44,896 nt of DNA from an uncultured Bacteroidales bacterium (GCA_947306365.1 CAMZGD010000020.1:1-44896); one strand, 5' to 3'; shown: positions 26,410-35,221, counted from the first letter of the stretch. The notes: a model not told the origin generated them from the sequence alone. Program-made: numbers and translations.

Positions 26410-27639
26410 TCAAACTTTCTGTAATAATGACGAATCTCCGTAACTGAGGAAACGGTATCCGTTTTCCAGGGCGAAACGGTAGATGTCCCGCCACGCATCC
26501 CCCACCAGGGCGCTGATCAGCAGCAGCAGCGTGCTCTTGGGCTGGTGGAAATTGGTGACCAGGTAGTCGATGACCCGGAACCGGTATCCCGGTACGATGA
26601 TGATCTGCGTACGGGCGGAAAGCACGTCCCGGCCGTTCCGTTCAAGATAGTCAACCAGCGCAAGCAGGGCTTCGGAAAGCGGATACGCATAGCCTTCCGG
26701 CCGGTAGGGCTCCCACTGGCCGACACAGTCGGGTTCACCGCCCTCCAGGCAGCGGACCCCGAGGAAATACAGCGACTCCAGGCAGCGCGTGGATGTCGTC
26801 CCGACAGCGGTAAGCTGTCGGTCTCCCTTGGCGGCCAGCGCCTTGAGAAACGCCTTGGTTACCGAAAACGGCTCGCTGTGCATCGCGTGACCGCCGATCG
26901 TCTCGCTCTTGACCGGCAGGAACGTGCCTGCGCCCACGTGGAGACACAGGTTCAGCCGATCGATGCCCTTTGCAGCCAGCGCATCCAGCTCCCGTCCGGT
27001 AAAATGGAGCCCCGCCGTAGGGGCGGCCACGGACCCTTCCTGCCGCGCATACCAGGTCTGATAGCGCTCACGGTCGATGGATTCCGAATCCCGCTTCAAA
27101 TAGGGCGGGATCGGAATGCGTCCCGCAAGCCCCATTACCTGCGAAAAAGAATACCCGCCCTGCCAATGGAACGAAACGACGGGACTTTCCGACCGTTCGA
27201 CGCGTTCTGCTTCCAGCGAAATAGCCTCCAGCAGTGCGGCATCGGGATTGCCGGTTCCGACATACAGGCGCAGACGGCCGTTTTTCCAGCGCTTCGCATT
27301 ACCCAGGATGACTTTCCAGCAGCACGATTCCGTCGCGGCAAAACAAAGCTGATAATCAGCCGGATCGGCGGGCTCAAGACAGAATACCTCGATCAGGGCG
27401 CCCGTTTCCTTTTGGAAGAGGAGACGGGCCGGAACCACCTTCGTTTCGTTGAACACGATCATCGATTTCTCCGGGAGACAGTCGGCAAGGTCCGGAAATT
27501 TTCGATTCTCAGGCACTCTACCGCTAGAATTCGTGAATACAAGCAACTTTGAATCATCGCGTTGCGGCAACGGATAACGCGCTATCCGCTCGTCAGGAAG
27601 CGGATAATCATAGTTTTCTATGCGGATGTCCTGGACCAT
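26410..27639 (-). CDS. queA: S-adenosylmethionine:tRNA ribosyltransferase-isomerase
   Basis: A 409-residue QueA. Motifs are YDYPLPDERIARYPL at the N-terminus, FNETKVVPARL, AAPTAGLHFT, HVGAGTFLPVK and NFHQPKSTLLLL. It adds the ribosyl part of S-adenosylmethionine to preQ1 in tRNA wobble position 34, making epoxyqueuosine. ATG 27639 fits the conserved start and the promoter; a longer reading frame upstream is unlikely. It is longer than the E. coli enzyme by about 50 residues, with the extra sequence in the middle. Confidence 0.94.
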   Translation of the reverse strand: MVQDIRIENYDYPLPDERIARYPLPQRDDSKLLVFTNSSGRVPENRKFPDLADCLPEKSMIVFNETKVVPARLLFQKETGALIEVFCLEPADPADYQLCFAATESCCWKVILGNAKRWKNGRLRLYVGTGNPDAALLEAISLEAERVERSESPVVSFHWQGGYSFSQVMGLAGRIPIPPYLKRDSESIDRERYQTWYARQEGSVAAPTAGLHFTGRELDALAAKGIDRLNLCLHVGAGTFLPVKSETIGGHAMHSEPFSVTKAFLKALAAKGDRQLTAVGTTSTRCLESLYFLGVRCLEGGEPDCVGQWEPYRPEGYAYPLSEALLALVDYLERNGRDVLSARTQIIIVPGYRFRVIDYLVTNFHQPKSTLLLLISALVGDAWRDIYRFALENGYRFLSYGDSSLLQKV

Positions 27640-27658
27640 CGCTAAGTTTTTTGGCCTA

Positions 27659-27690
27659 CAAAAATACATCATTGTCAACGGAAATACAAA
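27659..27690 (-). promoter_or_regulatory. Bacteroidota-type promoter of queA
   Basis: TTTG (27690-27687) is separated by 20 bp from TATTTTTG (27666-27659) on the minus strand, an exact match to the consensus layout. The start of transcription would be about 15 bases before ATG 27639. Confidence 0.75.
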
Positions 27691-28095
27691 AGCAATCATC
27701 CGGCGTAAAAATGTTTACAAAATAAAACGTACGAAACAGGTTTACAATTCTGAATTCAGAAACATACCCGATACGCCCAAGCAATCCACGCCGCAAAGCA
27801 AAAAGTCACAAAAATATCCATCTTTCTCCGACTGTATTATCATATTATATTAATTCCCAGCTATTTATAATATCGTTCTAAACCTTTACTTTGGTTAAAA
27901 TCCTAACCTGTCCCGCGAAATGGGCGAAAAATACCGGGAATATATCTATAAATAGTTCGAAATCCCAGTAAGTTACATACTCTATCTATTTCTTTACTTT
28001 AATGAATTAACATAGGGATGTTGTCTTATTTTGGAAACAACCCGAGTAATTACAAATGTAATCGTTTAAAGGCGTATAAAACTTGCGCCAGATGT
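27691..28095. other. AT-rich divergent intergenic region
   Basis: Between queA and the HTH gene there is no credible coding frame. The base composition is much more AT-rich than the flanking genes. I see a perfect 14-bp palindrome TTCTGAATTCAGAA (27748-27761), a 9-bp inverted repeat CTATTTATA/TATAAATAG (27861-27869 and 27947-27955), a 5-bp inverted repeat GGTTA/TAACC (27893-27908) and a 14-bp imperfect palindrome (28049-28062). These may be operators or part of an untranslated RNA; no RNA family was recognised. Confidence 0.55.
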
Positions 28096-28126
28096 TTTGT
28101 CGTTCCGATTATTATTGTTACATTTG
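28096..28126 (+). promoter_or_regulatory. Bacteroidota-type promoter of the HTH gene
   Basis: TTTG (28096-28099), 19 bp, then TACATTTG (28119-28126). This gives a leader of about 18 bases to ATG 28148 and argues against the earlier in-frame start at 28097, which would lie upstream of the transcript. Confidence 0.75.
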
Positions 28127-28147
28127 TATATCCAAGAAAAACGCCCT

Positions 28148-28600
28148 ATGCAAGACCGTCTGAAACAATTCCTCACGATGGAAAACCTCTCCCCCGCCCG
28201 GTTTGCGGAGGTAATGGGCATCCAGCGTTCCGGCATCTCCCATTTGCTCGCGGGTAGGAACAATCCGAATTTCGAATTCATCCAGAAAATGTTGACCGCC
28301 TACCCCGACCTCAACCCCGAATGGCTGATTCTCGGAAAGGGCCGTCCCTACAAAAGTGACTGTCGGCAGCCGGAAACCGGAGAAACAAAGGACCTTTTTT
28401 CTGAACCGTCCCTCATCGATACAGAGGAGACGCCATCACTACTGACTGAAGATCAATCTATTATAGACGAAATGGCGACGTCTCAACCCGCTGAGAATCG
28501 CATATTCGAGCAATCGTCCATGCCCGCCCTGCCGAAAACCGCCCGAAGAATCGCCCGCATCATCGTCTTTTTCAACGACGGAACCTACGAAGAGAAATAA
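28148..28600 (+). CDS. HTH (XRE-like) regulator
   Basis: A 150-residue protein. Residues about 2-60 form a helix-turn-helix of the XRE/repressor type (RFAEVMGIQRSGISHLLAGRNN, with NPEWLILGKG after the fourth helix). The remainder is acidic and poorly ordered, and a conserved-looking C-terminal tail ends ARRIARIIVFFNDGTYEEK. Such small regulators occur in many Bacteroidales; the target is unknown. The palindromes in the intergenic region upstream are candidate sites. Confidence 0.82.
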   Translation: MQDRLKQFLTMENLSPARFAEVMGIQRSGISHLLAGRNNPNFEFIQKMLTAYPDLNPEWLILGKGRPYKSDCRQPETGETKDLFSEPSLIDTEETPSLLTEDQSIIDEMATSQPAENRIFEQSSMPALPKTARRIARIIVFFNDGTYEEK

Positions 28601-28604
28601 ATCG

Positions 28605-28612
28605 TACCTTTG
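28605..28612 (+). promoter_or_regulatory. Possible -7 element before the DHODH-like gene
   Basis: TACCTTTG lies 22 bp before ATG 28634, with no good TTTG at the expected distance upstream. It supports starting the next gene at 28634 and not at the earlier TTG. Confidence 0.45.
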
Positions 28613-28633
28613 TATATTGCGATACAAACGGCG

Positions 28634-29368
28634 ATGAACGCATCTTCGAATATCCCCTTCCTCCGCGTACTCAAGCACGTTCCTTTCCTGCATCCGCTGG
28701 TCCGCTTCTTCTATCAGCGGCACGAGACGGGGCTGGACAAGCAGTTGATGGGCATCCGCTTCGCCCATCCGGTCGGCGTGGCAGCCGGCATCGACAAGCA
28801 CGGCGAATTCACCGACGCGATGTCCTGTTTCTCGCCCGCCTTCATCGAGATCGGTCCCGTCCGGGATATCCGGTTCACCGTCAGTAACCTGCAGAAACGG
28901 ACCGCCGATACGGTCATCCTGGGCAACCTGACCAATTCCAAGGACCTGGTCAAGGCTTTCACGCTCATCTACGATTTCGTGGACGGCATCGTCCTCAACG
29001 TATCGATGAACAGTTCCGTCTCCAAGGTCATCGACCACCTGCTCGAGCTCCGACGCTACAATGACACCTATAAACCGGTGATATTCAAGCTTTATCCGGA
29101 TTTGACGACCGACCAGCTCGAAGACGTGTCGGCCTATATGCTGGGAAGCGGCATCGACGGCGTGATGGTGGGCGCCGAATTTGTGGAGAAGGTCCGCGAC
29201 ATCACGCAGGGCCTGCTTCCCGTCATCGCGACCGGGGAGATTGCCACGCCGGAACGCGCAGCCCAGCTGCTCGATACCGGAGCCGACCTGGTCGCTGTGA
29301 CCAATTCCCCGTCGCACTATGGCCCCCGCTTACTCTATCGAATCGTTAAATATCTGGAAAAGAGATGA
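28634..29368 (+). CDS. Shortened dihydroorotate dehydrogenase-like protein
   Basis: A 244-residue barrel protein that resembles class 2 dihydroorotate dehydrogenase: GIRFAHPVGVAAGIDKHGEF, FIEIGPV, VILGNLTNSKD, VLNVSMNSS, PVIFKLYPDLTTDQL, GVMVGAE and ATGEIATPERAAQLLDTGADLV. True PyrD proteins are about 320-340 residues. Here the PR-FRL-INRMGFNN loop and the TNTT loop are missing, and the NxSSPNT motif reads NVSMNSS, so the catalytic Ser and substrate-binding Asn positions are changed. It may bind flavin without being a normal pyrimidine enzyme. Its stop overlaps the cinA start as ATGA. Confidence 0.72.
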   Translation: MNASSNIPFLRVLKHVPFLHPLVRFFYQRHETGLDKQLMGIRFAHPVGVAAGIDKHGEFTDAMSCFSPAFIEIGPVRDIRFTVSNLQKRTADTVILGNLTNSKDLVKAFTLIYDFVDGIVLNVSMNSSVSKVIDHLLELRRYNDTYKPVIFKLYPDLTTDQLEDVSAYMLGSGIDGVMVGAEFVEKVRDITQGLLPVIATGEIATPERAAQLLDTGADLVAVTNSPSHYGPRLLYRIVKYLEKR

Positions 29369-30615
29369 AAACAGCTGCAATCTGTACCATCGGCGATGAG
29401 ATTCTCATCGGCCAGATCGTCGATACGAACTCTGCACACATCGCCCGTGAACTCAATCTGCTGGGCATCCAGGTCAAGCATATGACCTCGATCGGCGACG
29501 ATCGGGGCCGGATCCTTGCAGAACTGGGCAACTGCCTCGACCAGAACGATATCGTCATCGTCACCGGCGGCCTGGGACCCACGAAGGACGACATCACGAA
29601 AGATGCGCTCCGCGAACTCTCCGGCTCCCGTGGCTACAAGGAATCGCCCGAACAGATGGCGCACATCGAACGGATCCTGGGCGCCCGCGGCATTCCGCTG
29701 ATCGACACCAACCGGGCACAGGCCCTCGTCCCGGATGCATGTACGGTGATTCCCAACAAGCTGGGAACCGCCCCGTGCATGGCATTCTACGGCCTGGGCG
29801 CCCGGGGACAGGCTGCACTGTATTCCCTTCCCGGCGTGCCGTTCGAGGCAATCGGTCTCCTGCCCGACGTGATGGACGACATCCGGCGCCATTTCGCCCT
29901 GGAAGCCATCACCCACCACACCGTCGTCACGTTCGGCATCCCCGAATCGACGCTGGCCAAACAGATTGAAGCCTGGGAAGACGCGCTGCCCGCCAACATT
30001 CACCTGGCCTACCTGCCGAATCCGACCATCGGCGTCCGGCTTCGTCTCACGCAGTTCGGCGGCAAGGCCGACTTTACGCCCTACCTCAAGCAGCTGCAGG
30101 CCATCCTGGGCGACGCCATCTATGGCGAAGGCGAAGACACGCTTCAGGAAGTGATCGGCCGGAAACTCCGCTCCGCAGGCAAGACCCTGGCCCTGGCCGA
30201 GTCCTGCACGGGCGGCCATCTCTCCGAACTCATCACCTCCGTCCCGGGATGCAGCGACTACTACAAGGGATCCGTAACATCCTACTCCAACGAGGTGAAA
30301 ATGAATGTATTAGGCGTACGTTCCGAGACATTGTCCCGCTTTGGCGCCGTCAGCGAACCCTGCGTGCGCGAAATGGCCGCAGGGGTCCTTCGGGTGCTCG
30401 ACACCGACTATGCCGTGGCCACCTCGGGCATTGCCGGCCCTGGGGGCGGATCGCTTGAAAAGCCGGTCGGAACCGCGTGGCTGGCCGCAGCGAAAAAGCA
30501 AGCCGACGGCAGCGTGACGGTCGCCACGCAATGCGTCCGTTTCGCCGCATCGCGCGCCGTCAACATCGAACGCTTCGCCTCGCACGCCCTCGACCTCCTT
30601 CGCCGGAACCTGTAA
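29365..30615 (+). CDS. cinA: CinA, nicotinamide-nucleotide amidohydrolase family
   Basis: A 416-residue full-length CinA. The N-terminal MoeA/MogA-like domain has TIGDEILIGQIVDTN and VTGGLGPTKDD, and LPGVPFEA follows. The C-terminal PncC domain has LALAESCTGGHLSELIT, GSVTSYSNEVK and ATSGIAGPGGGS. It deamidates nicotinamide mononucleotide in NAD recycling; the N-terminal domain is linked to ADP-ribose pyrophosphatase activity in some members. It is coupled to the preceding gene by ATGA. Confidence 0.93.
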   Translation: MKTAAICTIGDEILIGQIVDTNSAHIARELNLLGIQVKHMTSIGDDRGRILAELGNCLDQNDIVIVTGGLGPTKDDITKDALRELSGSRGYKESPEQMAHIERILGARGIPLIDTNRAQALVPDACTVIPNKLGTAPCMAFYGLGARGQAALYSLPGVPFEAIGLLPDVMDDIRRHFALEAITHHTVVTFGIPESTLAKQIEAWEDALPANIHLAYLPNPTIGVRLRLTQFGGKADFTPYLKQLQAILGDAIYGEGEDTLQEVIGRKLRSAGKTLALAESCTGGHLSELITSVPGCSDYYKGSVTSYSNEVKMNVLGVRSETLSRFGAVSEPCVREMAAGVLRVLDTDYAVATSGIAGPGGGSLEKPVGTAWLAAAKKQADGSVTVATQCVRFAASRAVNIERFASHALDLLRRNL

Positions 30616-30627
30616 TCCCCTCCATCT

Positions 30628-31776
30628 ATGAAAAAACTGTCTTTCTTCCTCCTGATTTCCCTTACCCTTATGGTTTCCTGCAAGCAGAACACGGCACAAC
30701 TCGACCGCCTCTTCTCCGGAATGTTCCCGCCCGACGAACCCGGCGCGGCCGTCCTGATCCTGAAAGGCGATGACATCCTCTTCGACAAGGGCTACGGCGT
30801 CGCCGACCTGGAGACGAAAAAGCCCATCGACGGGAATACCTTCTTCAACATCGCCTCGGTATCGAAACAGTTCACGGCCGTGGCGATCCTGCAACTGGCC
30901 GAAGCGGGCAAGCTGTCGTTGGAAGATCCCGTGGCCATGTACTTTCCTTTCGAGCAGGCTTTCTGGAAAGAAGTGCGGATCAAGCATCTCCTCTCCCATT
31001 CCTCCGGCGTACCGGATGCCCGCGGCGGCATTCCCCGCGAGCTCAAGATCACGGGCGACGAAGCCCTGGCGCTTTCCTATCTCCCGGATGTAACGGAACT
31101 ACATTTCCTGCCCGGCTCGGCCTACGAATACATCAATCCCACGTACGTACTCTGCGGGGCCATCGTGGAAAAAGTCAGCGGACAACCGTTCGACACGTAC
31201 GTTACGGAACACATCTTCCTGCCGGCCGGGATGAAGCAGACGCTGTACTTCGACCCGGCGCACCAGGACCGGATTCCCAATATGGCCCACGGCTACGAAT
31301 ATGCCGACGTGGAAGAGATGCCGGAGGAACGGACGGCCGACACAAAACCGGCCGACGGACCGAAACAATGGTATGAATACGATTATGGCGAGGAGACCTT
31401 CTTCGCCACCCGGCCCGACGGCGGCATCTATACCTCTACGCACGAATTCGTGCAGTGGGAGAAAGCCCTTCGGGCGAACACGGTGCTCCCGGAAGCTTCC
31501 CGCAGGAATGCGCAGTCCCCGCACACCTCCGTAAGCGACAGTCCCTGGAGCGATTACCAGAACCGTCCGAACACCTGGTACGGCTACGGCTGGTTCATCG
31601 AGCCGAAGACCGATACCTCGAAAGAGGTGATCTACCACACCGGCGACAACGGCGGCTTCAAGATTCTTGCCGCCCGCTACCCCGAAGACGACGCCCTCGT
31701 GCTGATCTTCGCCAACCGCGCCGACTGGGACCGTTACGATACCATGCAGAAAGTCGAGGCAATCCTCGGCCTATGA
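30628..31776 (+). CDS. Beta-lactamase-fold serine hydrolase lipoprotein
   Basis: A 382-residue class C beta-lactamase/penicillin-binding-fold protein with a lipoprotein signal (LMVSC, lipid Cys18). The catalytic set is SVSK (Ser77, Lys80), YIN (Tyr168, Asn170) and an HTGDNGG motif in place of KTG near the end. Such proteins are often esterases or D-aminopeptidases; sequence gives no proof of beta-lactam resistance. Its stop codon lies in a hairpin shared with the convergent PII gene. Confidence 0.87.
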   Translation: MKKLSFFLLISLTLMVSCKQNTAQLDRLFSGMFPPDEPGAAVLILKGDDILFDKGYGVADLETKKPIDGNTFFNIASVSKQFTAVAILQLAEAGKLSLEDPVAMYFPFEQAFWKEVRIKHLLSHSSGVPDARGGIPRELKITGDEALALSYLPDVTELHFLPGSAYEYINPTYVLCGAIVEKVSGQPFDTYVTEHIFLPAGMKQTLYFDPAHQDRIPNMAHGYEYADVEEMPEERTADTKPADGPKQWYEYDYGEETFFATRPDGGIYTSTHEFVQWEKALRANTVLPEASRRNAQSPHTSVSDSPWSDYQNRPNTWYGYGWFIEPKTDTSKEVIYHTGDNGGFKILAARYPEDDALVLIFANRADWDRYDTMQKVEAILGL

Positions 31777-31784
31777 GAGGCCGA
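31766..31784. terminator. Short hairpin over two convergent stop codons
   Basis: TCGGCCT (31766-31772) pairs with AGGCCGA (31778-31784). Both stop codons, TGA of the hydrolase and TAG of the PII gene, fall in or beside the loop. There is no T tract, so termination efficiency is uncertain. Confidence 0.4.
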
Positions 31785-32082
31785 CGGCCTTGCTGACCGG
31801 CAGCGAAAAGGCGATGCCCTGGCTTTCGGCGCCGAGGCCTGCCTCCTGATAGACAGCGCGCAGCACGTCATCCTTGATGCCGGCGGGGACGATAATCATC
31901 ACGATTTCCTTGTCGGGCTGGACGGAAATCTTGAATAACTGTTCGGATTCCGGATCGGCCGTGCCCCGGCCGCGGATGATGGTTCCGCCCTTGGCACCCG
32001 CCTTCTTGGCCGCTTCCATGACTACCTGTGAAAAGCCCGCGTTGATGATGCAGAAGATGATTTCGTGTTTGTTGTCTGCCAT
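31771..32082 (-). CDS. PII-type signalling protein
   Basis: A 103-residue protein with a ferredoxin-like PII fold pattern: HEIIFCIINAGFSQVVMEAAKKAGAKGG, then GTIIRGRGT before a short T-loop and IVMIIVPAGIKDDVLRAV. It is the third gene after a DUF1538 membrane protein and another PII-type gene, with gaps of 5 and 3 bp. PII proteins bind ATP/ADP and small metabolites and control partner proteins, usually transporters. ATG 32082 was chosen, since the longer frame overlaps the preceding gene. Confidence 0.85.
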   Translation of the reverse strand: MADNKHEIIFCIINAGFSQVVMEAAKKAGAKGGTIIRGRGTADPESEQLFKISVQPDKEIVMIIVPAGIKDDVLRAVYQEAGLGAESQGIAFSLPVSKAVGLS

Positions 32083-32087
32083 ATCCG

Positions 32088-32471
32088 TTATTCTTTCACT
32101 GTTCGTTGATCGTTGCTCAGGAAACCGTAAATCTGCCGGCCGATGACGCTCGAGAGCGGCACGGCCACCGACACGCCCCTTCCCTCCTTCACGGTCCGGA
32201 ACTTTTCCTGGAGCGTCTCCATCAGCTCCGGAAGCCGGTCCTCCCTGACCACGCAAAAAATGATGCCCTTGGTCGTCTGGTTGAGTCCCAGCAGGTCGAT
32301 GATGTTCAGTTTCGACGTGCCGATGCCCTGGGCGGTGAAAAGGAAGTTCACATCCATCGACTGGATGATGTTGGAATAGTACTGTACCCGCGACAGACGG
32401 ACCACGGTGATCAGCAGCTCCAGCTTGACGGGTGCCAGATTCCGGCCGTTTTGTGCGTTCTTGGTTGCCAT
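32088..32471 (-). CDS. PII-type signalling protein, longer paralog
   Basis: A 127-residue PII-like protein. The N-terminal part has KLELLITVVRLSRVQYYSNIIQSMDV and a following FLFTAQGIGTSKLNIIDLLGL loop, with KGIIFCVVREDRLPELMETLQEKF in the second half. It resembles its neighbour in fold but not closely in sequence. The pair may act as a heteromeric sensor on the DUF1538 protein encoded just upstream. This is inferred from gene order only. Confidence 0.82.
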   Translation of the reverse strand: MATKNAQNGRNLAPVKLELLITVVRLSRVQYYSNIIQSMDVNFLFTAQGIGTSKLNIIDLLGLNQTTKGIIFCVVREDRLPELMETLQEKFRTVKEGRGVSVAVPLSSVIGRQIYGFLSNDQRTVKE

Positions 32472-32474
32472 GGT

Positions 32475-34025
32475 TCAGTTGAAATAGATGATCTGGTCGT
32501 CGTCGGCTTCGAGGATCCGCTTCACGGCGATGTTGCTGCGCATCCGCAGGTTCATCTCGGAACGGAAGCCGAGGGTCTGGATGGTGATGAGCGGGGTCAT
32601 CGCGACCATGGCCACGATGCCGAAAGCATAGTCAAGCACCTGGCTCTCGCCGCAGAGCGAAACGCAGGCGCCGATGGCGAGCGGAAGGATGAAACTCGAG
32701 GTGAGCGGTCCGCTGGCCACACCGCCCGAGTCGAAAGCGATGGCCGTATAGATCTTCGGCACGAAAAACGACAGGCCGAGCGAAAGCAGGTAGCCGGGAA
32801 TCAGGTAGTAGAGCAGCGAGAACCCGTAGTAGATCCGCAGTACGGAAAGACCGATGGAAATGCCCACACCGATGGACAGGGCGACCATCATCTGACGCCG
32901 GGTCACTTGGCCGTTGGTGATGTCCTCCACTTGGTTGTTGAGCACGTGCACGGCCGGCTCCGCAAGGACGACCACCATGCCCAGCACGAATGAGAATACG
33001 ATCAGCGCCGCAGGACTTTCCAAGGCCAGCTGGCTGCCGATACGGTAGCCGACCGGCATGAATCCGACGGCGACCGCCGCGAGGAAGACCACGAGCCCGA
33101 TGAACGTATAGCCGATGCCGATCAGGATCTGCAGCAGCTTCCGCCGGGGCAGCTTCAACACCGCAAACTGCAGGATGAAGAAGAATACCACCACCAGGAT
33201 CAGCGACTTGAACACGTCCCACATCGTCTTGAGCACCTCGTCGCCCACGCCTCCATGAAGGATTGTTTCCATCGAGTAATCGGGGATCGCATAGGTAAGA
33301 TTCCCCCTGGCGGCCATCGAAAGGAACAGCACGGCGATGACCGGTCCGATGGAGCAGAGCGCGATGAGACCGAAGCTGTTCTCGTTGGCCCGTCGTCCGC
33401 CGACCGTCAGCGCGATGCCCACGCCGAGGGCCATGATGAAAGGCACGGTGATGGGGCCCGTGGTCACGCCGCCGGAATCGAACGACAACGGCAGGAACGC
33501 ACCGTTCCCCCTGTCGATCAGCAGCGCCACCAAACTGAAGAGCAGCATATAGAAGAAAAGGAGCAGCATCGTCAGGTCGGTGCGCGTCACAATCTTGATT
33601 ACGGCGAGCAGGAGGAACAGGCCGACGCCCACGCCCACGGTGGTGATCAGGACCGTCCCGTTCATCACGGCGCTCACCTGTCCCGCCAGCACCGAGAGGT
33701 CGGGTTCGGCGATGGTGATCAGGAGCCCCATCACGAAACACACCGAAAACAGGACACTGATCCGCTTCGACTTCGTGAGTCCTTCGCCGATATGCTGGCC
33801 CATCGGCGTCATGGCCAGGTCGGCACCCAGGTTGAACAGCGCGATTCCTACGATGAGCGCGACGGCGGAGATGCCGAACACCACGAGTTCCCGCGTCGAC
33901 AGGTCGACCAGCGGCGTGAGACCGAGGATCAGGACGATGGCCCCGACAGGGACCACCGAAACGAGCGCCTCCCGCAATTTCCGGCAGAGCGCAGACCATA
34001 ATTCAAATTTTGCAGATTTGTCCAT
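32475..34025 (-). CDS. Duplicated DUF1538 membrane protein, probable transporter
   Basis: A 516-residue polytopic membrane protein made of two similar halves. AEPDLSVLAGQV (106-117) is echoed by AEPAVHVLNNQV (355-366), and FDSGGVTTGPITVPF (182-196) by FDSGGVASGPLTSSF (431-445), an offset of about 249 residues. This is the DUF1538 family. A related Halomonas pair, UmpA/UmpB, has been described as a cation/proton antiporter, so a transport role is plausible. The co-encoded PII proteins suggest control by a nitrogen, carbon or nucleotide signal. ATG 34025 follows a promoter-like element by about 26 bp. Confidence 0.88.
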   Translation of the reverse strand: MDKSAKFELWSALCRKLREALVSVVPVGAIVLILGLTPLVDLSTRELVVFGISAVALIVGIALFNLGADLAMTPMGQHIGEGLTKSKRISVLFSVCFVMGLLITIAEPDLSVLAGQVSAVMNGTVLITTVGVGVGLFLLLAVIKIVTRTDLTMLLLFFYMLLFSLVALLIDRGNGAFLPLSFDSGGVTTGPITVPFIMALGVGIALTVGGRRANENSFGLIALCSIGPVIAVLFLSMAARGNLTYAIPDYSMETILHGGVGDEVLKTMWDVFKSLILVVVFFFILQFAVLKLPRRKLLQILIGIGYTFIGLVVFLAAVAVGFMPVGYRIGSQLALESPAALIVFSFVLGMVVVLAEPAVHVLNNQVEDITNGQVTRRQMMVALSIGVGISIGLSVLRIYYGFSLLYYLIPGYLLSLGLSFFVPKIYTAIAFDSGGVASGPLTSSFILPLAIGACVSLCGESQVLDYAFGIVAMVAMTPLITIQTLGFRSEMNLRMRSNIAVKRILEADDDQIIYFN

Positions 34026-34050
34026 GCAAGGATGAATGATGCTCAACCGA

Positions 34051-34058
34051 CAAAAGTA
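34051..34058 (-). promoter_or_regulatory. Possible -7 element for the DUF1538-PII genes
   Basis: TACTTTTG on the minus strand lies 26 bp before ATG 34025 and fits TAnnTTTG. No TTTG was found 19-21 bp further upstream. Confidence 0.45.
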
Positions 34059-34103
34059 CGATTTTTTCGTCACCTTGCCTTGCATTTCCTCAAAAATGTC
34101 CCC

Positions 34104-35201
34104 CTATTGGCGGATCCAGTCGTTCAAGGGCAGGTCTTCTCCCGTAAGCTGCTTCAGGAAAGGATCCAGCAGGTCGTGGCCGGTGGCCCGGTCGGAGAAA
34201 TAGACGAAGCCTTCCTTCGTGGCGGGATGCAGCAGCCAGAGCGCCTTGAAATTGCCGTTGTCGCCCCAGTGCCAGTAGTAATCATCGTTCACGGCACCGA
34301 AGCCCAGACACCAGTATACGGTGCTGTCGCAGGCACGCGGATTCTCCGCATAGCGGCGGGCGTGCACCTGGTGCGTGAACATTTCCCGATGTGCCGCCTC
34401 AGACAGGCCTTCGCCCGCGAGCAGGCCGCGCCGGAGGAAGCGGGCATATTCCGTCGCATTTGTCCGGAGCGTGTACGCGCTGTTGGCACGCGGATGGCGG
34501 CCCTGTCCCCGGTTTTCCCCTTCACGGTTGAATCCCGGCAGCGCAATCGAATCGTAGGCCGGCAGCCAGGCATAGGAAGTCGTCGGCATATCGAACGGCT
34601 CAAATACTTCGCGCCGCGCCACGGCATCCAGCGGTTCACCGGCTATCGCTTCGACCGCCCGTTGGAGGAACGCATAGCCTTCGCCCGAATAGGCGAAGCA
34701 GGAATCCACCGGATACTTGAAGACGATACGGCTCGCGGGCCATTCGTCCGAAGACGGACCGGCCGCCCAGTTGGGCAGCCCCGTCCGGTGCGAAAGCACG
34801 ATCCGCGGCGTGATCCGCCGCGCCATTTCCTTGTCGTCGAAGCGGTCGATGTCCGTATAGTCGGCCACCGGGCGGTCCAGGTCAATCTCCCCGCGGTCCG
34901 CCATCCGCATCACGATATAGGCGAACACCGGCTTGCTGAGCGACGCCGCCTGGAAGATGCTCTGTTCGTTTACCGGCTGATCGATCGCGAAAGCCTCATC
35001 CTGCCACCAGACTATGCCGTGGCGGTCGCCCTGGGGCGAGAAATAATAATACTGAAGCGCCGGGATCCCGTTTTCAGCCACCAGCGCCGGCAGCGAATCC
35101 AGCGCGGCAACCACCCGCGGATTCACCGGCTGCCGCTGCGTACCGCAGCCGGAAAGCGACACCAGCAGCACCATTGCCGCCAACCATCTTTTCCGTATCA
35201 T
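34104..35201 (-). CDS. Beta-lactamase-fold serine hydrolase lipoprotein
   Basis: A 365-residue class C beta-lactamase-fold protein. The signal ends LSGC (lipid Cys19). SLSK (Ser87, Lys90) is the nucleophile motif, AYSGEGY the tyrosine motif and HWGDNGNF the third element. It is only distantly similar to the hydrolase at 30628-31776. An ATG at 35216 in the same frame is possible; 35201 gives a more typical signal sequence. Function is probably peptidase or esterase; the substrate is not known. Confidence 0.86.
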   Translation of the reverse strand: MIRKRWLAAMVLLVSLSGCGTQRQPVNPRVVAALDSLPALVAENGIPALQYYYFSPQGDRHGIVWWQDEAFAIDQPVNEQSIFQAASLSKPVFAYIVMRMADRGEIDLDRPVADYTDIDRFDDKEMARRITPRIVLSHRTGLPNWAAGPSSDEWPASRIVFKYPVDSCFAYSGEGYAFLQRAVEAIAGEPLDAVARREVFEPFDMPTTSYAWLPAYDSIALPGFNREGENRGQGRHPRANSAYTLRTNATEYARFLRRGLLAGEGLSEAAHREMFTHQVHARRYAENPRACDSTVYWCLGFGAVNDDYYWHWGDNGNFKALWLLHPATKEGFVYFSDRATGHDLLDPFLKQLTGEDLPLNDWIRQ

Positions 35202-35221
35202 AACTACCTTGAACATCAAAT

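Noticed and set aside
28018-28257. Small open frame starting in the intergenic region and overlapping the HTH gene
   Set aside because: It is out of frame with the HTH gene, begins upstream of the consensus promoter and shows no family features.
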